From assembly GCA_030628245.1 (NCBI GenBank), contig DAOVRI010000034.1, positions 1-12,170 on the forward strand: DNA of 12,170 bases, given 5' to 3'. The notes under the pieces are model-generated. The model had not been told where the DNA came from. It saw only the letters and a list, made by a program, of their open reading frames with translations, and did not search any database. Below, in pieces: positions 1 to 6,731 of the stretch. Each line of letters starts with the position of its first letter. Positions within the stretch are counted from its first letter, which is position 1. This DNA is from Dehalococcoidales bacterium. Its GTDB lineage: Bacteria; Chloroflexota; Dehalococcoidia; Dehalococcoidales; RBG-16-60-22. The position numbers and the translations under genes are program-made.

Positions 1-155
1 AGAAGAGAACAGGGGAATGGGCGAATCTGGTGGCAGGTAAGGACAGGCGGGAATTTATCCGGCGCATGAAAGCCATGAAAGACAAGCTGGAAAAGGTTGC
101 TCCCGACTTCGTGAAGTCTTACGAGAACGTGTACAGGATAGTGGAAGGTTTATAA
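1..155 (+). CDS. C-terminal end of a gene cut by the window edge; possibly prephenate dehydrogenase
   Basis: An open frame enters from the left edge (first full codon at base 3) and ends at TAA 153-155, giving 50 residues. The visible part is a charged, helix-rich tail with a REFIRRMKAMKDKLEK stretch followed by SYENVYRIVEGL. This pattern of a helical end with a RxxFxxxM-type run resembles the C-terminal dimerisation helices of short TyrA-type prephenate dehydrogenases, which oxidise and decarboxylate prephenate in tyrosine synthesis. That identification rests on general resemblance only; no NAD-binding or catalytic residue lies in the window. The frame is credible as coding because it is uninterrupted, lysine- and glutamate-rich, and stops just before the convergent neighbour. 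The gap to that gene's stop codon is only 2 bp (156-157), so no terminator separates the two. Confidence 0.55.
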   Translation, partial: KRTGEWANLVAGKDRREFIRRMKAMKDKLEKVAPDFVKSYENVYRIVEGL

Positions 156-157
156 GG

Positions 158-496
158 TCACTCCGCCTCATATGGCTCGAAGATAAAATCGATATCTTCC
201 TGTAAGTCGGCCAGCTTCTCCTTCGAGAAGAGCTTTTCATCTACATCAATCATCAGCTTCGTCTCGCCCCTGGCCGCGCCGACTACATGCACGCGCAGGC
301 ACTCTTTCCCCGCTTTGTCTTTAATGTTGAAGGTCAATGTGCCTCGTGAGACAAATGAAGCCGATTCGTCCGGCAGGGTATAGGTTTCCAGCTTATTCTC
401 GCCCAGGCCGGCCCCCTGCTTAAGAGTGAAATCCCTTATCTCCGCGAAGAGCAGCTCCGGGTTGACTTCCACGTATGTTTTCCTGATTTTTATCAC
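158..496 (-). CDS. Small conserved-looking protein of unknown function (112 aa)
   Basis: I do not recognise this protein and assign no function. It is 112 residues long, acidic at the C-terminus (ends FIFEPYEAE), with no signal peptide or membrane segment, so it is probably cytoplasmic. Predicted strands alternate with polar residues, and there is a lone Cys near residue 66. The pattern (an early VEVNPELLFAEIRDF helix, then several beta strands, then a helix) would be compatible with a small helix-plus-sheet ligand-binding fold such as SRPBCC, but this is a guess. The start is GTG at 494-496, supported by an AGGGAG ribosome-binding site about 9 bases upstream. A plausible promoter lies at 523-551. 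It lies in the same direction as rho, 103 bp downstream of the rho stop, and may also receive read-through from that operon. Confidence 0.75.
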   Translation of the reverse strand: MIKIRKTYVEVNPELLFAEIRDFTLKQGAGLGENKLETYTLPDESASFVSRGTLTFNIKDKAGKECLRVHVVGAARGETKLMIDVDEKLFSKEKLADLQEDIDFIFEPYEAE

Positions 497-522
497 GGCT
501 TTATTCTCCCTGTTTCAGTGTA

Positions 523-551
523 ATGATAAGTCTTTGCCGGACATTATTCAA
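523..551 (-). promoter_or_regulatory. Sigma-70-type promoter for the small gene at 158-496
   Basis: On the minus strand there is TTGAAT (546-551), a 17-bp spacer, then TATCAT (523-528), four and five matches out of six to the bacterial consensus. Transcription would begin near 516, leaving about 20 bases of leader containing the AGGGAG ribosome-binding site. It lies in the gap between the rho stop codon and the GTG start, so the small gene can be expressed independently of rho. Confidence 0.5.
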
Positions 552-599
552 GTAAAGGATTAAAGATAAGGCTGCTTCCTGGGAAAATTGGGCGGAATG

Positions 600-1862
600 C
601 TACATATCCCTGTTTAAATTGACCAGAAACTCGGCGTTGTTCTTGGTCTTGCGCATGCGGTCCAGAATCTTCTCAGTCGCCTCGACGAAGCTATTGGAGT
701 CGGAAGCAATCATCCCCACTATGCGCCGCAGCAGCCATATCTGTTTCAATGTCTCTTCGCCCAGCAGCAGCTCTTCGTGCCGGGTGCCGCTGCGCTGGAT
801 ATCCATGGCCGGGAAGACGCGCCGTTCCGAGAGCCTCCGGTCGAGGTGAAGCTCCATATTGCCCGTGCCCTTGAACTCCTCGTAAATGAGGTCGTCCATG
901 CGGCTGCCCGTATCGATGAGGCAGGTGGCGATGATGGTCAGGCTGCCGCCTTCTTCGGTGTTGCGGGCGGCGCCGAAGAAGCGTTTGGCCGGGTGCAGGG
1001 CGGCGGGGTCGATACCTCCGGACAACGTGCGGCCGCTGGACGGCATGGCCAGGTTATAGGCGCGGGTCAGGCGGGTAACGCCATCCAGAAGAATAACCAC
1101 GTCCTTACCGCTTTCCACCAGTCGCTTGGCCCTTTCTAATGCCAGCTCGGCCACGCGTGTCTGGTTTTCTACCATCTCATCGAATGTAGCGGCGATTACC
1201 TCGCCGCTGACCGAGCGCCTCATATCCGTGACCTCTTCCGGGCGCTCACCGATGAGACATACTATCAGGTGGATATCTTCGTAGCTTTCCGTAATGGCGG
1301 CGGCTATCGATTTAAGTAAAAGCGTTTTGCCGGCCTTGGGCGGCGATACCACCAGGCCGCGCTGTCCCCGCCCGATGGGGGCGATTAAATTGAGAAGGCG
1401 GGTGGAGAGGTCGGAGGGGGAGTACTCAAGGTTGATGAGACGGTCGGGGAAGGTGGGCGTAAGCGACCCGAAAGGCTGCCGGGTCCTGACAACCTCGGGG
1501 TCGAGGTTGTTAATGGCCACTACCTGGAGCAGGCTGTAGTATTTTTCGTTGCTTTTCGGGGGCCGGCCCTGACCGGTAACCAGGTCGCCGTTGCGCAGGC
1601 CGAAGCGGCGAATCTGCGACGGCGAGATATAGACATCCGTCTGACTGGGCAGCATGGTTTCCTGCCTGAGGAAGCCGTAGCCGTCATTCATGATTTCCAG
1701 GATGCCGCTGCAAAAGATATTGCCCTGCTCCTCGGTGTGCATTTCCAGCAGGCGCATGATGATGTCATGCTTCTTCAGGGCGGCTGGGCTGGCAACGCCT
1801 TTCTCCTTGGCCATTTCCACCAGTTCTTCCTTGGTCTTACTTCCCAGTTCTGCAATATTCAT
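600..1862 (-). CDS. rho: Transcription termination factor Rho
   Basis: Rho is a hexameric RNA-dependent ATPase that loads on untranslated RNA and removes RNA polymerase. The 420-residue length is normal for a Rho without large N-terminal insertions. Visible in order: a Rho N-terminal helical domain (about 1-47); an RNA-binding cold-shock-like domain with CSGILEIMNDGYGFLR (51-66); Walker A PPKAGKT (174-180); the IGERPEEVTDM segment (204-214); Walker B VVILLDGVTR (255-264), where the usual Ser after LLD is Gly; and the Q-loop/R-loop region DTGSRMDDLIYEEFKGTGN (317-335). No truncation or frameshift. The ATG at 1860-1862 is preceded by GAGGTGG (1867-1873), a strong ribosome-binding site. The gene follows fsa after 63 bp in the same direction, and the pyrG-fsa-rho order recalls the B. 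subtilis pyrG-fba-tal-murA-rho region. Confidence 0.97.
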   Translation of the reverse strand: MNIAELGSKTKEELVEMAKEKGVASPAALKKHDIIMRLLEMHTEEQGNIFCSGILEIMNDGYGFLRQETMLPSQTDVYISPSQIRRFGLRNGDLVTGQGRPPKSNEKYYSLLQVVAINNLDPEVVRTRQPFGSLTPTFPDRLINLEYSPSDLSTRLLNLIAPIGRGQRGLVVSPPKAGKTLLLKSIAAAITESYEDIHLIVCLIGERPEEVTDMRRSVSGEVIAATFDEMVENQTRVAELALERAKRLVESGKDVVILLDGVTRLTRAYNLAMPSSGRTLSGGIDPAALHPAKRFFGAARNTEEGGSLTIIATCLIDTGSRMDDLIYEEFKGTGNMELHLDRRLSERRVFPAMDIQRSGTRHEELLLGEETLKQIWLLRRIVGMIASDSNSFVEATEKILDRMRKTKNNAEFLVNLNRDM

Positions 1863-1869
1863 GATTCCA

Positions 1870-1904
1870 CCTCACTCTCATCCCGTCTCCCCGACAGGAA
1901 GGGG
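1870..1904. repeat. Possible degenerate copy of a CCTCAC-starting dispersed repeat in the fsa-rho gap
   Basis: The gap between fsa and rho contains CCTCAC, a pyrimidine-rich stretch with TCTCCCC, and an AAGGGG end, the style of short dispersed repeats found in many bacterial intergenic gaps. It begins with the same CCTCAC as the terminal repeat of the element at 9606-9784, followed by a similar C/T-rich run. The match is short and imperfect, so kinship is only suggested. If it is a repeat, it overlaps the GAGGTGG ribosome-binding site of rho. Confidence 0.25.
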
Positions 1905-1925
1905 TATTTTTACCTTTCTTAATTT

Positions 1926-2579
1926 CTATTTATTGGCCACGCTTTTCCAGTCGGCCAGGAAGCGTTTGATGCCGACATCGGTCAACGGGTGTTGTATCAT
2001 CTGCATCAGCACGTTATAAGGGACCGTGGCGATATCAGTGCCTATCAGGGCAGCCCGGGTACAGTGCATCGTATGCCTGATACTGGCGGCAATCACCTGG
2101 GCGTCCAGCTCGGGGTAGTTATCCAGAATGTCGACGGTATCCTGAACCACCTGCATGCCGTCGTGGCCGGCATCGTCCAGCCGGCCGACAAAGATGCTGA
2201 CGTAGGTAGCCCCGGCCAGCGCTCCGAGGAGCGCCTGATTCGCCGAGAAACAGAGCGTCATATTAACCTTAATATTCTCCTTGCTCAGGGTAGAAGTTGC
2301 CCGGAGGCCGTCAGCCGTAATCGGTATCTTGATATTAACATTGGGTGCCCAGGACGCTTTGGCACGGGCTTCTTCTATCATGGATTCGGCGTCTTCCGAC
2401 AGTACTTCCACGGAAACGGGGCCGCTGACTATAGAGCAGATTTTTTTAGTCACGGTCTCGTAGTCGGATGTCGCCTCTTTGGATAGCAGCGAAGGATTGG
2501 TGGTAACCCCGCTGATAATACCCAGCTGGGCAGCCTGCCTGATTTGGTCGATATTTGCGGTATCCAGAAAGATATGCAT
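1926..2579 (-). CDS. fsa: Transaldolase-like fructose-6-phosphate aldolase (TalC/FSA family)
   Basis: A cytoplasmic class I aldolase or transaldolase that moves a dihydroxyacetone unit between sugar phosphates, linking the pentose phosphate pathway to glycolysis. The 217-residue length is that of the small single-barrel TalC/FSA subfamily rather than the ~320-residue TalB type. Seen in the sequence: the N-terminal strand MHIFLDTAN with Asp6, the SGVTTNPSLL motif (23-32), and NIKIPIT with Lys84 as the expected Schiff-base lysine. From sequence alone I cannot say whether it works as a transaldolase or as a fructose-6-phosphate aldolase. The ATG at 2577-2579 has an excellent ribosome-binding site, GAGGAGGAG (2586-2594), six bases away. 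It begins 17 bp after the pyrG stop, so the two are co-transcribed. It supplies pentose phosphates, the precursors of PRPP and nucleotides, which fits the neighbouring pyrG. Confidence 0.93.
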   Translation of the reverse strand: MHIFLDTANIDQIRQAAQLGIISGVTTNPSLLSKEATSDYETVTKKICSIVSGPVSVEVLSEDAESMIEEARAKASWAPNVNIKIPITADGLRATSTLSKENIKVNMTLCFSANQALLGALAGATYVSIFVGRLDDAGHDGMQVVQDTVDILDNYPELDAQVIAASIRHTMHCTRAALIGTDIATVPYNVLMQMIQHPLTDVGIKRFLADWKSVANK

Positions 2580-2596
2580 ACGGTTCTCCTCCTCAA

Positions 2597-4231
2597 TTAG
2601 GTTGAAAGGGGCAGCGGGGGTTGAGCTCCTTCACGCAGTATATCTTTAGCCACGCCGACGAAATCGCGGAAGAGCGGGTGGGGGCGACCGGGGCGAGAAA
2701 GGAATTCGGGGTGGAACTGGCAGCTTACCATCCAGGGGTGGTCGGCCAGCTCACAGACTTCAACCAGTTTGTCGTCGGGAGAAACGCCGCTGTAAATCAT
2801 GCCTGCCTTGTGCAGCGGCTCGCGGAATTCATTATTAAATTCAAAGCGGTGCCGGTGGCGTTCCTGGACCAGAGGTTGACCGTAAGCTCTGGCGGCGAGG
2901 CTGTTATCCAGAAGCTTGCACGGGTAGTTGCCCAGGCGCATCGTGGCTCCCTTGTCTTTTATCTTCTTCTGTTCGGGCAGAAGGTCGATGACCGGGTAGG
3001 GGGTGGAGGGGTTAAATTCGGTAGAGTCAGGCTCATTCGAGTCGAAGACATGGCGGGCGAACTCAATCACCATAACATGCAGACCCAGGCACAATCCCAG
3101 GTACGGGACTTTATTTTCCCGGGCATATTTAGCCGCCTTTATTTTACCCTCGATTCCCCTGTCGCCGAAACCACCGGGAACAATGATGCCCTGGGCCGTG
3201 CGCAATAAATTATCGACTCTATCCTTGTCGAGTTCCTCGGATTGTATCCAGAATAGATTAAGCTCTCTATCATTATAGAGGGCGGCGTGGTACAGCGCTT
3301 CGCGGACCGAGAAATAGGCGTCGTTAAGCTCGACGTATTTGCCGACGAGGGCGATATTTACGGGCTCGTGAGGTGTCTTGATACGTTCCACGAGTCCCCG
3401 CCACTCCCGCAGGTCGGTAGGACGCCCCTTGATACCGAGCCTCTCGACAACCAGTTGCCCCAGTCCGCAATCCTCGAGTATCAGGGGTATTTCGTATATC
3501 GTCTCCGCAGTGGGTAGAGGAATAACGGCCTGCTTCTCCACGTCGCAGAAAAGCGATATCTTGTCCCGAATTCCTTCCGATATGGGGTAATCGCTGCGGC
3601 AGATGATAACGTCGGGCTGGATGCCGATACGGCGCAGCTCGTTAACGCTGTGCTGCGTGGGCTTGGTCTTCAGTTCCTGGGTGGAGTTGAGATAAGGGAG
3701 AAAAGTGACATGGATATAGAGCACGTTGTTCCTGCCGACATCGTTCCTCATCTGCCGGATAGCCTCCAGGAATGGTTGTCCCTCGATATCGCCCACCGTG
3801 CCGCCTACTTCGATGAGAGTCACATCGGCCCCGGATGTGTCGGCCAATGCCTTGAACCTTCCTTTAATTTCGTTGGTCAGGTGGGGCACAATCTGGATGG
3901 TGCCTCCCAGGAAGTCGCCGTGCCTTTCCTTGGCGATAAGGACGCTGTAAATCTGCCCCGAGGTGACATTGGAATCCGCCGTAAACTCGGCATCGATAAA
4001 GCGTTCGTAGTTGCCCAGGTCAAGGTCCGTTTCCGCCCCGTCTTTGGTGACGAATACCTCGCCGTGCTGGTAGGGCGACATCGTGCCCGGGTCAACGTTC
4101 AGGTAGGGGTCAAGCTTCTGGACGGCTACGGTGACCTGGCGACTCTTCAAAATGGTGCCGATTGAGGCGACGGTGATTCCCTTGCCTACGGAACTGACTA
4201 CGCCTCCGGTTACAAAGATATACTTTGGCAT
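2597..4231 (-). CDS. pyrG: CTP synthase (glutamine-hydrolysing)
   Basis: Converts UTP to CTP using ATP and ammonia released from glutamine, the last step of pyrimidine nucleotide synthesis, in the cytoplasm. It has 544 residues, the usual length. The N-terminal synthetase domain begins MPKYIFVTGGVVSSVGKG, with the P-loop at about 9-18, followed by KLDPYLNVDPGTMSP (39-53) and EVGGTVGDIE (141-150). The class I glutamine amidotransferase domain starts near 290 and shows the oxyanion strand GGFGDRG (353-359), the nucleophile Cys381 in GLCLG, and the His507/Glu509 pair in FHPEF. All key residues are present. The start is fixed by the universal N-terminus, yet I see no good ribosome-binding site before the ATG (4229-4231), which is unusual beside the strong sites of its neighbours. 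It heads the pyrG-fsa-rho unit, with a consensus promoter at 4397-4425 and a hairpin in the leader. Confidence 0.98.
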   Translation of the reverse strand: MPKYIFVTGGVVSSVGKGITVASIGTILKSRQVTVAVQKLDPYLNVDPGTMSPYQHGEVFVTKDGAETDLDLGNYERFIDAEFTADSNVTSGQIYSVLIAKERHGDFLGGTIQIVPHLTNEIKGRFKALADTSGADVTLIEVGGTVGDIEGQPFLEAIRQMRNDVGRNNVLYIHVTFLPYLNSTQELKTKPTQHSVNELRRIGIQPDVIICRSDYPISEGIRDKISLFCDVEKQAVIPLPTAETIYEIPLILEDCGLGQLVVERLGIKGRPTDLREWRGLVERIKTPHEPVNIALVGKYVELNDAYFSVREALYHAALYNDRELNLFWIQSEELDKDRVDNLLRTAQGIIVPGGFGDRGIEGKIKAAKYARENKVPYLGLCLGLHVMVIEFARHVFDSNEPDSTEFNPSTPYPVIDLLPEQKKIKDKGATMRLGNYPCKLLDNSLAARAYGQPLVQERHRHRFEFNNEFREPLHKAGMIYSGVSPDDKLVEVCELADHPWMVSCQFHPEFLSRPGRPHPLFRDFVGVAKDILREGAQPPLPLST

Positions 4232-4249
4232 ATACGAGAACCAAACTCT

Positions 4250-4271
4250 AAAAAATCTGGAAAACTTCCAG
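4250..4271 (-). terminator. Terminator-like hairpin in the pyrG leader (candidate attenuator)
   Basis: On the minus strand CTGGAA-GTT-TTCCAG forms a perfect 6-bp stem with a 3-base loop (4257-4271), followed after one A by six T (4250-4255). This is the layout of an intrinsic terminator, but the stem is short and only half GC, so it would be weak alone. It sits about 120 bases into the predicted leader and ends 18 bases before the pyrG ATG, so it would act within the transcript before the coding region. B. subtilis pyrG is controlled by a CTP-sensitive leader terminator; a similar role here is inference. Confidence 0.4.
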
Positions 4272-4396
4272 TCTTATCTCGGGGAGTCTACTAAGGAACT
4301 AGAATGGGTATTGTACACAGTGCCTCACGAACAAATATTTGCACTATTTTCAAGGGAAACAGGAAAAGACTGTTAAACAAGTGGGGGTTTCTTCTT

Positions 4397-4425
4397 ATTA
4401 TAGGGAGGCTTTTCTGCTTTGTCAA
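4397..4425 (-). promoter_or_regulatory. Perfect-consensus sigma-70 promoter for pyrG-fsa-rho
   Basis: The minus strand shows TTGACA (4420-4425), exactly 17 bp, then TATAAT (4397-4402), matching both consensus hexamers at every base. Transcription should start near 4390, giving a leader of about 159 nt before the pyrG ATG. The -35 box begins 5 bases after the stop codon of the upstream hydrolase gene, so that gene's transcripts may also read into pyrG, as no terminator is visible between them. Such a strong promoter suits a gene that is then controlled downstream, in the leader. Confidence 0.85.
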
Positions 4426-4430
4426 GGGGG

Positions 4431-5252
4431 TTATCCCTGTTTAGTAACGCGGTGCCGCCTGAGGAAGTCCAGTGTTATCTTATTAACCTCATCTCCTGCC
4501 TCGATAAGCATGTGCCCCGTATTCGGGAATATTACCAGTTCGGCCCCGGGTATCCTCGACGCCAGAATCCTTGAGTTTTCGGTCTGGATCATCTGGTCAG
4601 CGTCGCCGGCGATTACCAGCGTTGGCGACTTAATCTCTGGTAGTTGCTCGTAGGTGTCATGGTTCAATACGGCTGGCAACTGCTTCGAAGTGGCCATTAT
4701 GAACTGCCGGGCGTTCTCCATCAAAAACTCCTCCATCTGTTGAAAAAAGCCTGGATTTTTATCGATAAACTCCTGGGTCATGCCTAATCTAAGTATTTCC
4801 TTAACTCGCTCTTCCGGGGTCAGCTTTTGCATTTGCTCCATATCGATAAGTCTCATCGTATATGCATCCATCGGAATGCTGTGCGGGCCTCCGCAATAGG
4901 TAGATGCTAAAATGAGACTTCCTACCCTCTTGGGATAACGTAGAGTAAATTCCTGGGCTATCATTCCCCCCATTGATATCCCCCGGATATGCGCCGAGTC
5001 AATACCGATGGCATCGAGCAATCCTGCCAGGTCGCCCGCCATCATCTCAATGGTATAAGGTACGTCAGGCTTATCACTCTGGCCGGCGCCTCTATTGTCG
5101 AAGAGAACCAGCCGGTATTCGGGTGAGTACACTGGTATTAGCATACGGGCCCCCTCTATGGTTGCCCCGGCGCCATTAATAAAGACAAGCGGCTCCCCCT
5201 CGCCGTGTACCTCGTAATAGATATTAATGTCGCCAGCTTTTACTTTGGGCAT
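4431..5252 (-). CDS. Alpha/beta-fold hydrolase, substrate unknown
   Basis: A 273-residue cytoplasmic protein of the alpha/beta hydrolase (Abhydrolase_1) superfamily, which includes esterases, carboxylactone hydrolases and C-C bond hydrolases. Seen: an oxyanion-loop strand PLVFINGAG (21-29), LFDNRGAGQSDKP (50-62), the nucleophile elbow GISMGG with Ser93, the acid in AGDADQ (Asp219, or Asp217), and the catalytic His247 in TGHM. The three parts of the triad are in the expected order and spacing. RGAGQSD and GISMGGMIAQE are typical of the enol-lactonase/MhpC-like branch, but the substrate cannot be read from the sequence. I chose the ATG at 5250-5252 because GGGAGGTG lies just upstream; an in-frame ATG 13 codons earlier (5291) lacks such a site, and the residues it would add look unlike the family. 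It has its own promoter at 5303-5331, divergent from glyA. Confidence 0.93.
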   Translation of the reverse strand: MPKVKAGDINIYYEVHGEGEPLVFINGAGATIEGARMLIPVYSPEYRLVLFDNRGAGQSDKPDVPYTIEMMAGDLAGLLDAIGIDSAHIRGISMGGMIAQEFTLRYPKRVGSLILASTYCGGPHSIPMDAYTMRLIDMEQMQKLTPEERVKEILRLGMTQEFIDKNPGFFQQMEEFLMENARQFIMATSKQLPAVLNHDTYEQLPEIKSPTLVIAGDADQMIQTENSRILASRIPGAELVIFPNTGHMLIEAGDEVNKITLDFLRRHRVTKQG

Positions 5253-5302
5253 TTTTACACCTCCCCAAACCGTTATATTTGAAGTAAACATAAAAGTATC
5301 TT

Positions 5303-5331
5303 AGTTTAGTCATTTGATAATTCTATGTCAA
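5303..5331 (-). promoter_or_regulatory. Sigma-70 promoter for the alpha/beta hydrolase
   Basis: On the minus strand TTGACA (5326-5331) is followed after 17 bp by TAAACT (5303-5308), six and four matches to consensus. Predicted transcription start is near 5296, giving a leader of about 44 bases with the GGGAGGTG ribosome-binding site. Its -35 box lies 21 bp from the -35 box of the glyA promoter on the other strand, so the two promoters diverge back to back and could share a regulator or compete for polymerase. Confidence 0.6.
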
Positions 5332-5352
5332 GGGATGCTAGCCGGTTTAAAA

Positions 5353-5381
5353 TTGACACTCTCAAAGCGCCAGTGTAGACT
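5353..5381 (+). promoter_or_regulatory. Sigma-70 promoter for glyA
   Basis: TTGACA (5353-5358), a 17-bp spacer and TAGACT (5376-5381), six and four matches to consensus. Transcription would begin near 5388, leaving a leader of about 33 bases, too short for a riboswitch or a T-box, so glyA shows no RNA-based leader control. Confidence 0.6.
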
Positions 5382-5420
5382 ATGTAAGGTGCTTGATTTC
5401 CCCTTCAGGAGAGAGTGTAG

Positions 5421-6665
5421 ATGAGTTTCTTAGGCCGGGCCGACCCGGAAATATTCCGTGTCCTTGATAAGGATAAACAGCGACAGAAGGAGACGGTAAA
5501 CCTTATCGCCTCCGAGAATTATACCAGCCGGGCGGTACTTGAAGCCCAAGGCTCGTTCCTGACCTATAAATACGCCGAGGGCTATCCCGGCAGGCGCTAC
5601 TACGGCGGCTGTGAAAACATGGATGCCATCGAGGAGCTGGCCATTCAACGCGCCAAAGAGTTGTTCCACGCCGAGCACGCCAATGTCCAGCCGCACAGCG
5701 GCTCCGCGGCCAATATGGCCGCCTACTTTGCTTTACTGGAGTATGGCGATACGGCTCTGTCCATGAGTCTGGCACACGGCGGGCACCTGACCCACGGCTC
5801 CCCGGTTACCTTTTCCGGCAGGTCGTATAATTTTGTGCATTACGGGGTGAACCGGGAGACGGAACGTATCGATTACCCCGGGGTGGAGAAGCTGGCTAAA
5901 AAGCACAAGCCGAAGTTAATCGTGGCCGGGGCTACAGCCTATCCCAGGATTATCGACTTTGAGCGCTTCCGCTATATCGCCGACGCGGTCGGGGCCAGCC
6001 TTATGGTTGACATGGCTCACATCGCCGGAATGGTGGCCGCCGGATTGCACCCCACTCCCGTCCCTTACGCCGACGTGGTAACTACGACCACGCATAAGAC
6101 ACTGCGGGGTACCAGTGGCGGTTTAATACTATGCCGGCAGGAACTGGCGAAAGCCGTCGATGCCGCTGTTTTCCCGGAGGCGCAGGGTAAACCCCTGATG
6201 CATGCCGTCGCCGCCAAGGCGGTGACGTTCTATGAAGCCATGCAGCCGGAATTTGTCGATTACCAGCGGGCTATCCTGGAAAATGCCCTTGCCCTGGCTA
6301 CGGAGCTACAGAGGTTGGGACTCCGCCTGGTATCGGGCGGTACCGATAACCACCTGATGCTGGTAGACCTTAACGAGACCGGGGTGACCGGCATACAGGC
6401 CGAGGAAGCTCTGGGAGCTGCCGGTATTATCGTTAACAGGAACGCCATTCCGTTTGACTCCCGCTCGCCGCGGGTGACCAGCGGCATCAGGCTGGGTACG
6501 CCCGCCGTGACCACGCGCGGCTTCGGGAAAGAAGAAATGAAACTTATTGCCACAATGATTGTGAAAGTAATTGCCCATCCCGACAGCCTGAAAGTACGGG
6601 ATGAAGTAAGGCAGGAAGTAGCGCAGATGTCCCGGCGCTTTCCCCTACCCGGGATTGATGACTGA
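5421..6665 (+). CDS. glyA: Serine hydroxymethyltransferase
   Basis: A cytoplasmic PLP enzyme that converts serine and tetrahydrofolate into glycine and 5,10-methylenetetrahydrofolate, the main entry of one-carbon units. It has 414 residues, the normal bacterial length. Seen: NLIASENYTS (27-36), KYAEGYPGRRYYGGCE (50-65), QPHSGSAANM (90-99), the cofactor-ring residues in VDMAHIAG (Asp197, His200), the Schiff-base lysine Lys226 in TTTTHKTLRGTSGG, and SGGTDNHLMLVDL and GIRLGTPAVTTRG near the C-terminus. All catalytic residues are present. The ATG at 5421 follows AGGAGAG with a 7-base gap. It is the first gene of a plus-strand group with cysM 66 bp downstream; both enzymes draw on serine-derived chemistry, one for glycine and one-carbon units, the other for cysteine. 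A promoter lies at 5353-5381. Confidence 0.98.
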   Translation: MSFLGRADPEIFRVLDKDKQRQKETVNLIASENYTSRAVLEAQGSFLTYKYAEGYPGRRYYGGCENMDAIEELAIQRAKELFHAEHANVQPHSGSAANMAAYFALLEYGDTALSMSLAHGGHLTHGSPVTFSGRSYNFVHYGVNRETERIDYPGVEKLAKKHKPKLIVAGATAYPRIIDFERFRYIADAVGASLMVDMAHIAGMVAAGLHPTPVPYADVVTTTTHKTLRGTSGGLILCRQELAKAVDAAVFPEAQGKPLMHAVAAKAVTFYEAMQPEFVDYQRAILENALALATELQRLGLRLVSGGTDNHLMLVDLNETGVTGIQAEEALGAAGIIVNRNAIPFDSRSPRVTSGIRLGTPAVTTRGFGKEEMKLIATMIVKVIAHPDSLKVRDEVRQEVAQMSRRFPLPGIDD

Positions 6666-6731
6666 CCCGGCTCGGATTGTGCTGATATATCCATAAAAAT
6701 AAGCATGCGGTCGTAGATAAGGTGAAAATAT

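Noticed and set aside
1891..1910. CCCC...GGGG hairpin followed by a T-rich run on the plus strand
   Set aside because: It points in the plus direction where no gene ends; the stem is only 4 bp, so it is not a terminator for fsa or rho.
1989..2486. 165-residue plus-strand frame opposite the transaldolase gene
   Set aside because: It is a reverse-strand shadow of a confident gene, with no motif or supporting ribosome-binding site.
3650..4165. 171-residue open frame on the plus strand opposite pyrG
   Set aside because: It lies wholly inside the well-conserved pyrG gene on the other strand, has no recognisable motif, and is explained by GC-rich codon bias.
4380..4397. Bacillus-type reiterative-G start for the pyrG transcript
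   Set aside because: The predicted start region is A-rich and has no GGG run, so CTP sensing by slippage of G residues is not supported.
5253..5291. Longer N-terminus for the hydrolase, starting at ATG 5291
   Set aside because: No ribosome-binding site precedes it, the GGGAGGTG site falls inside the added part, and the extra residues do not look like the family.
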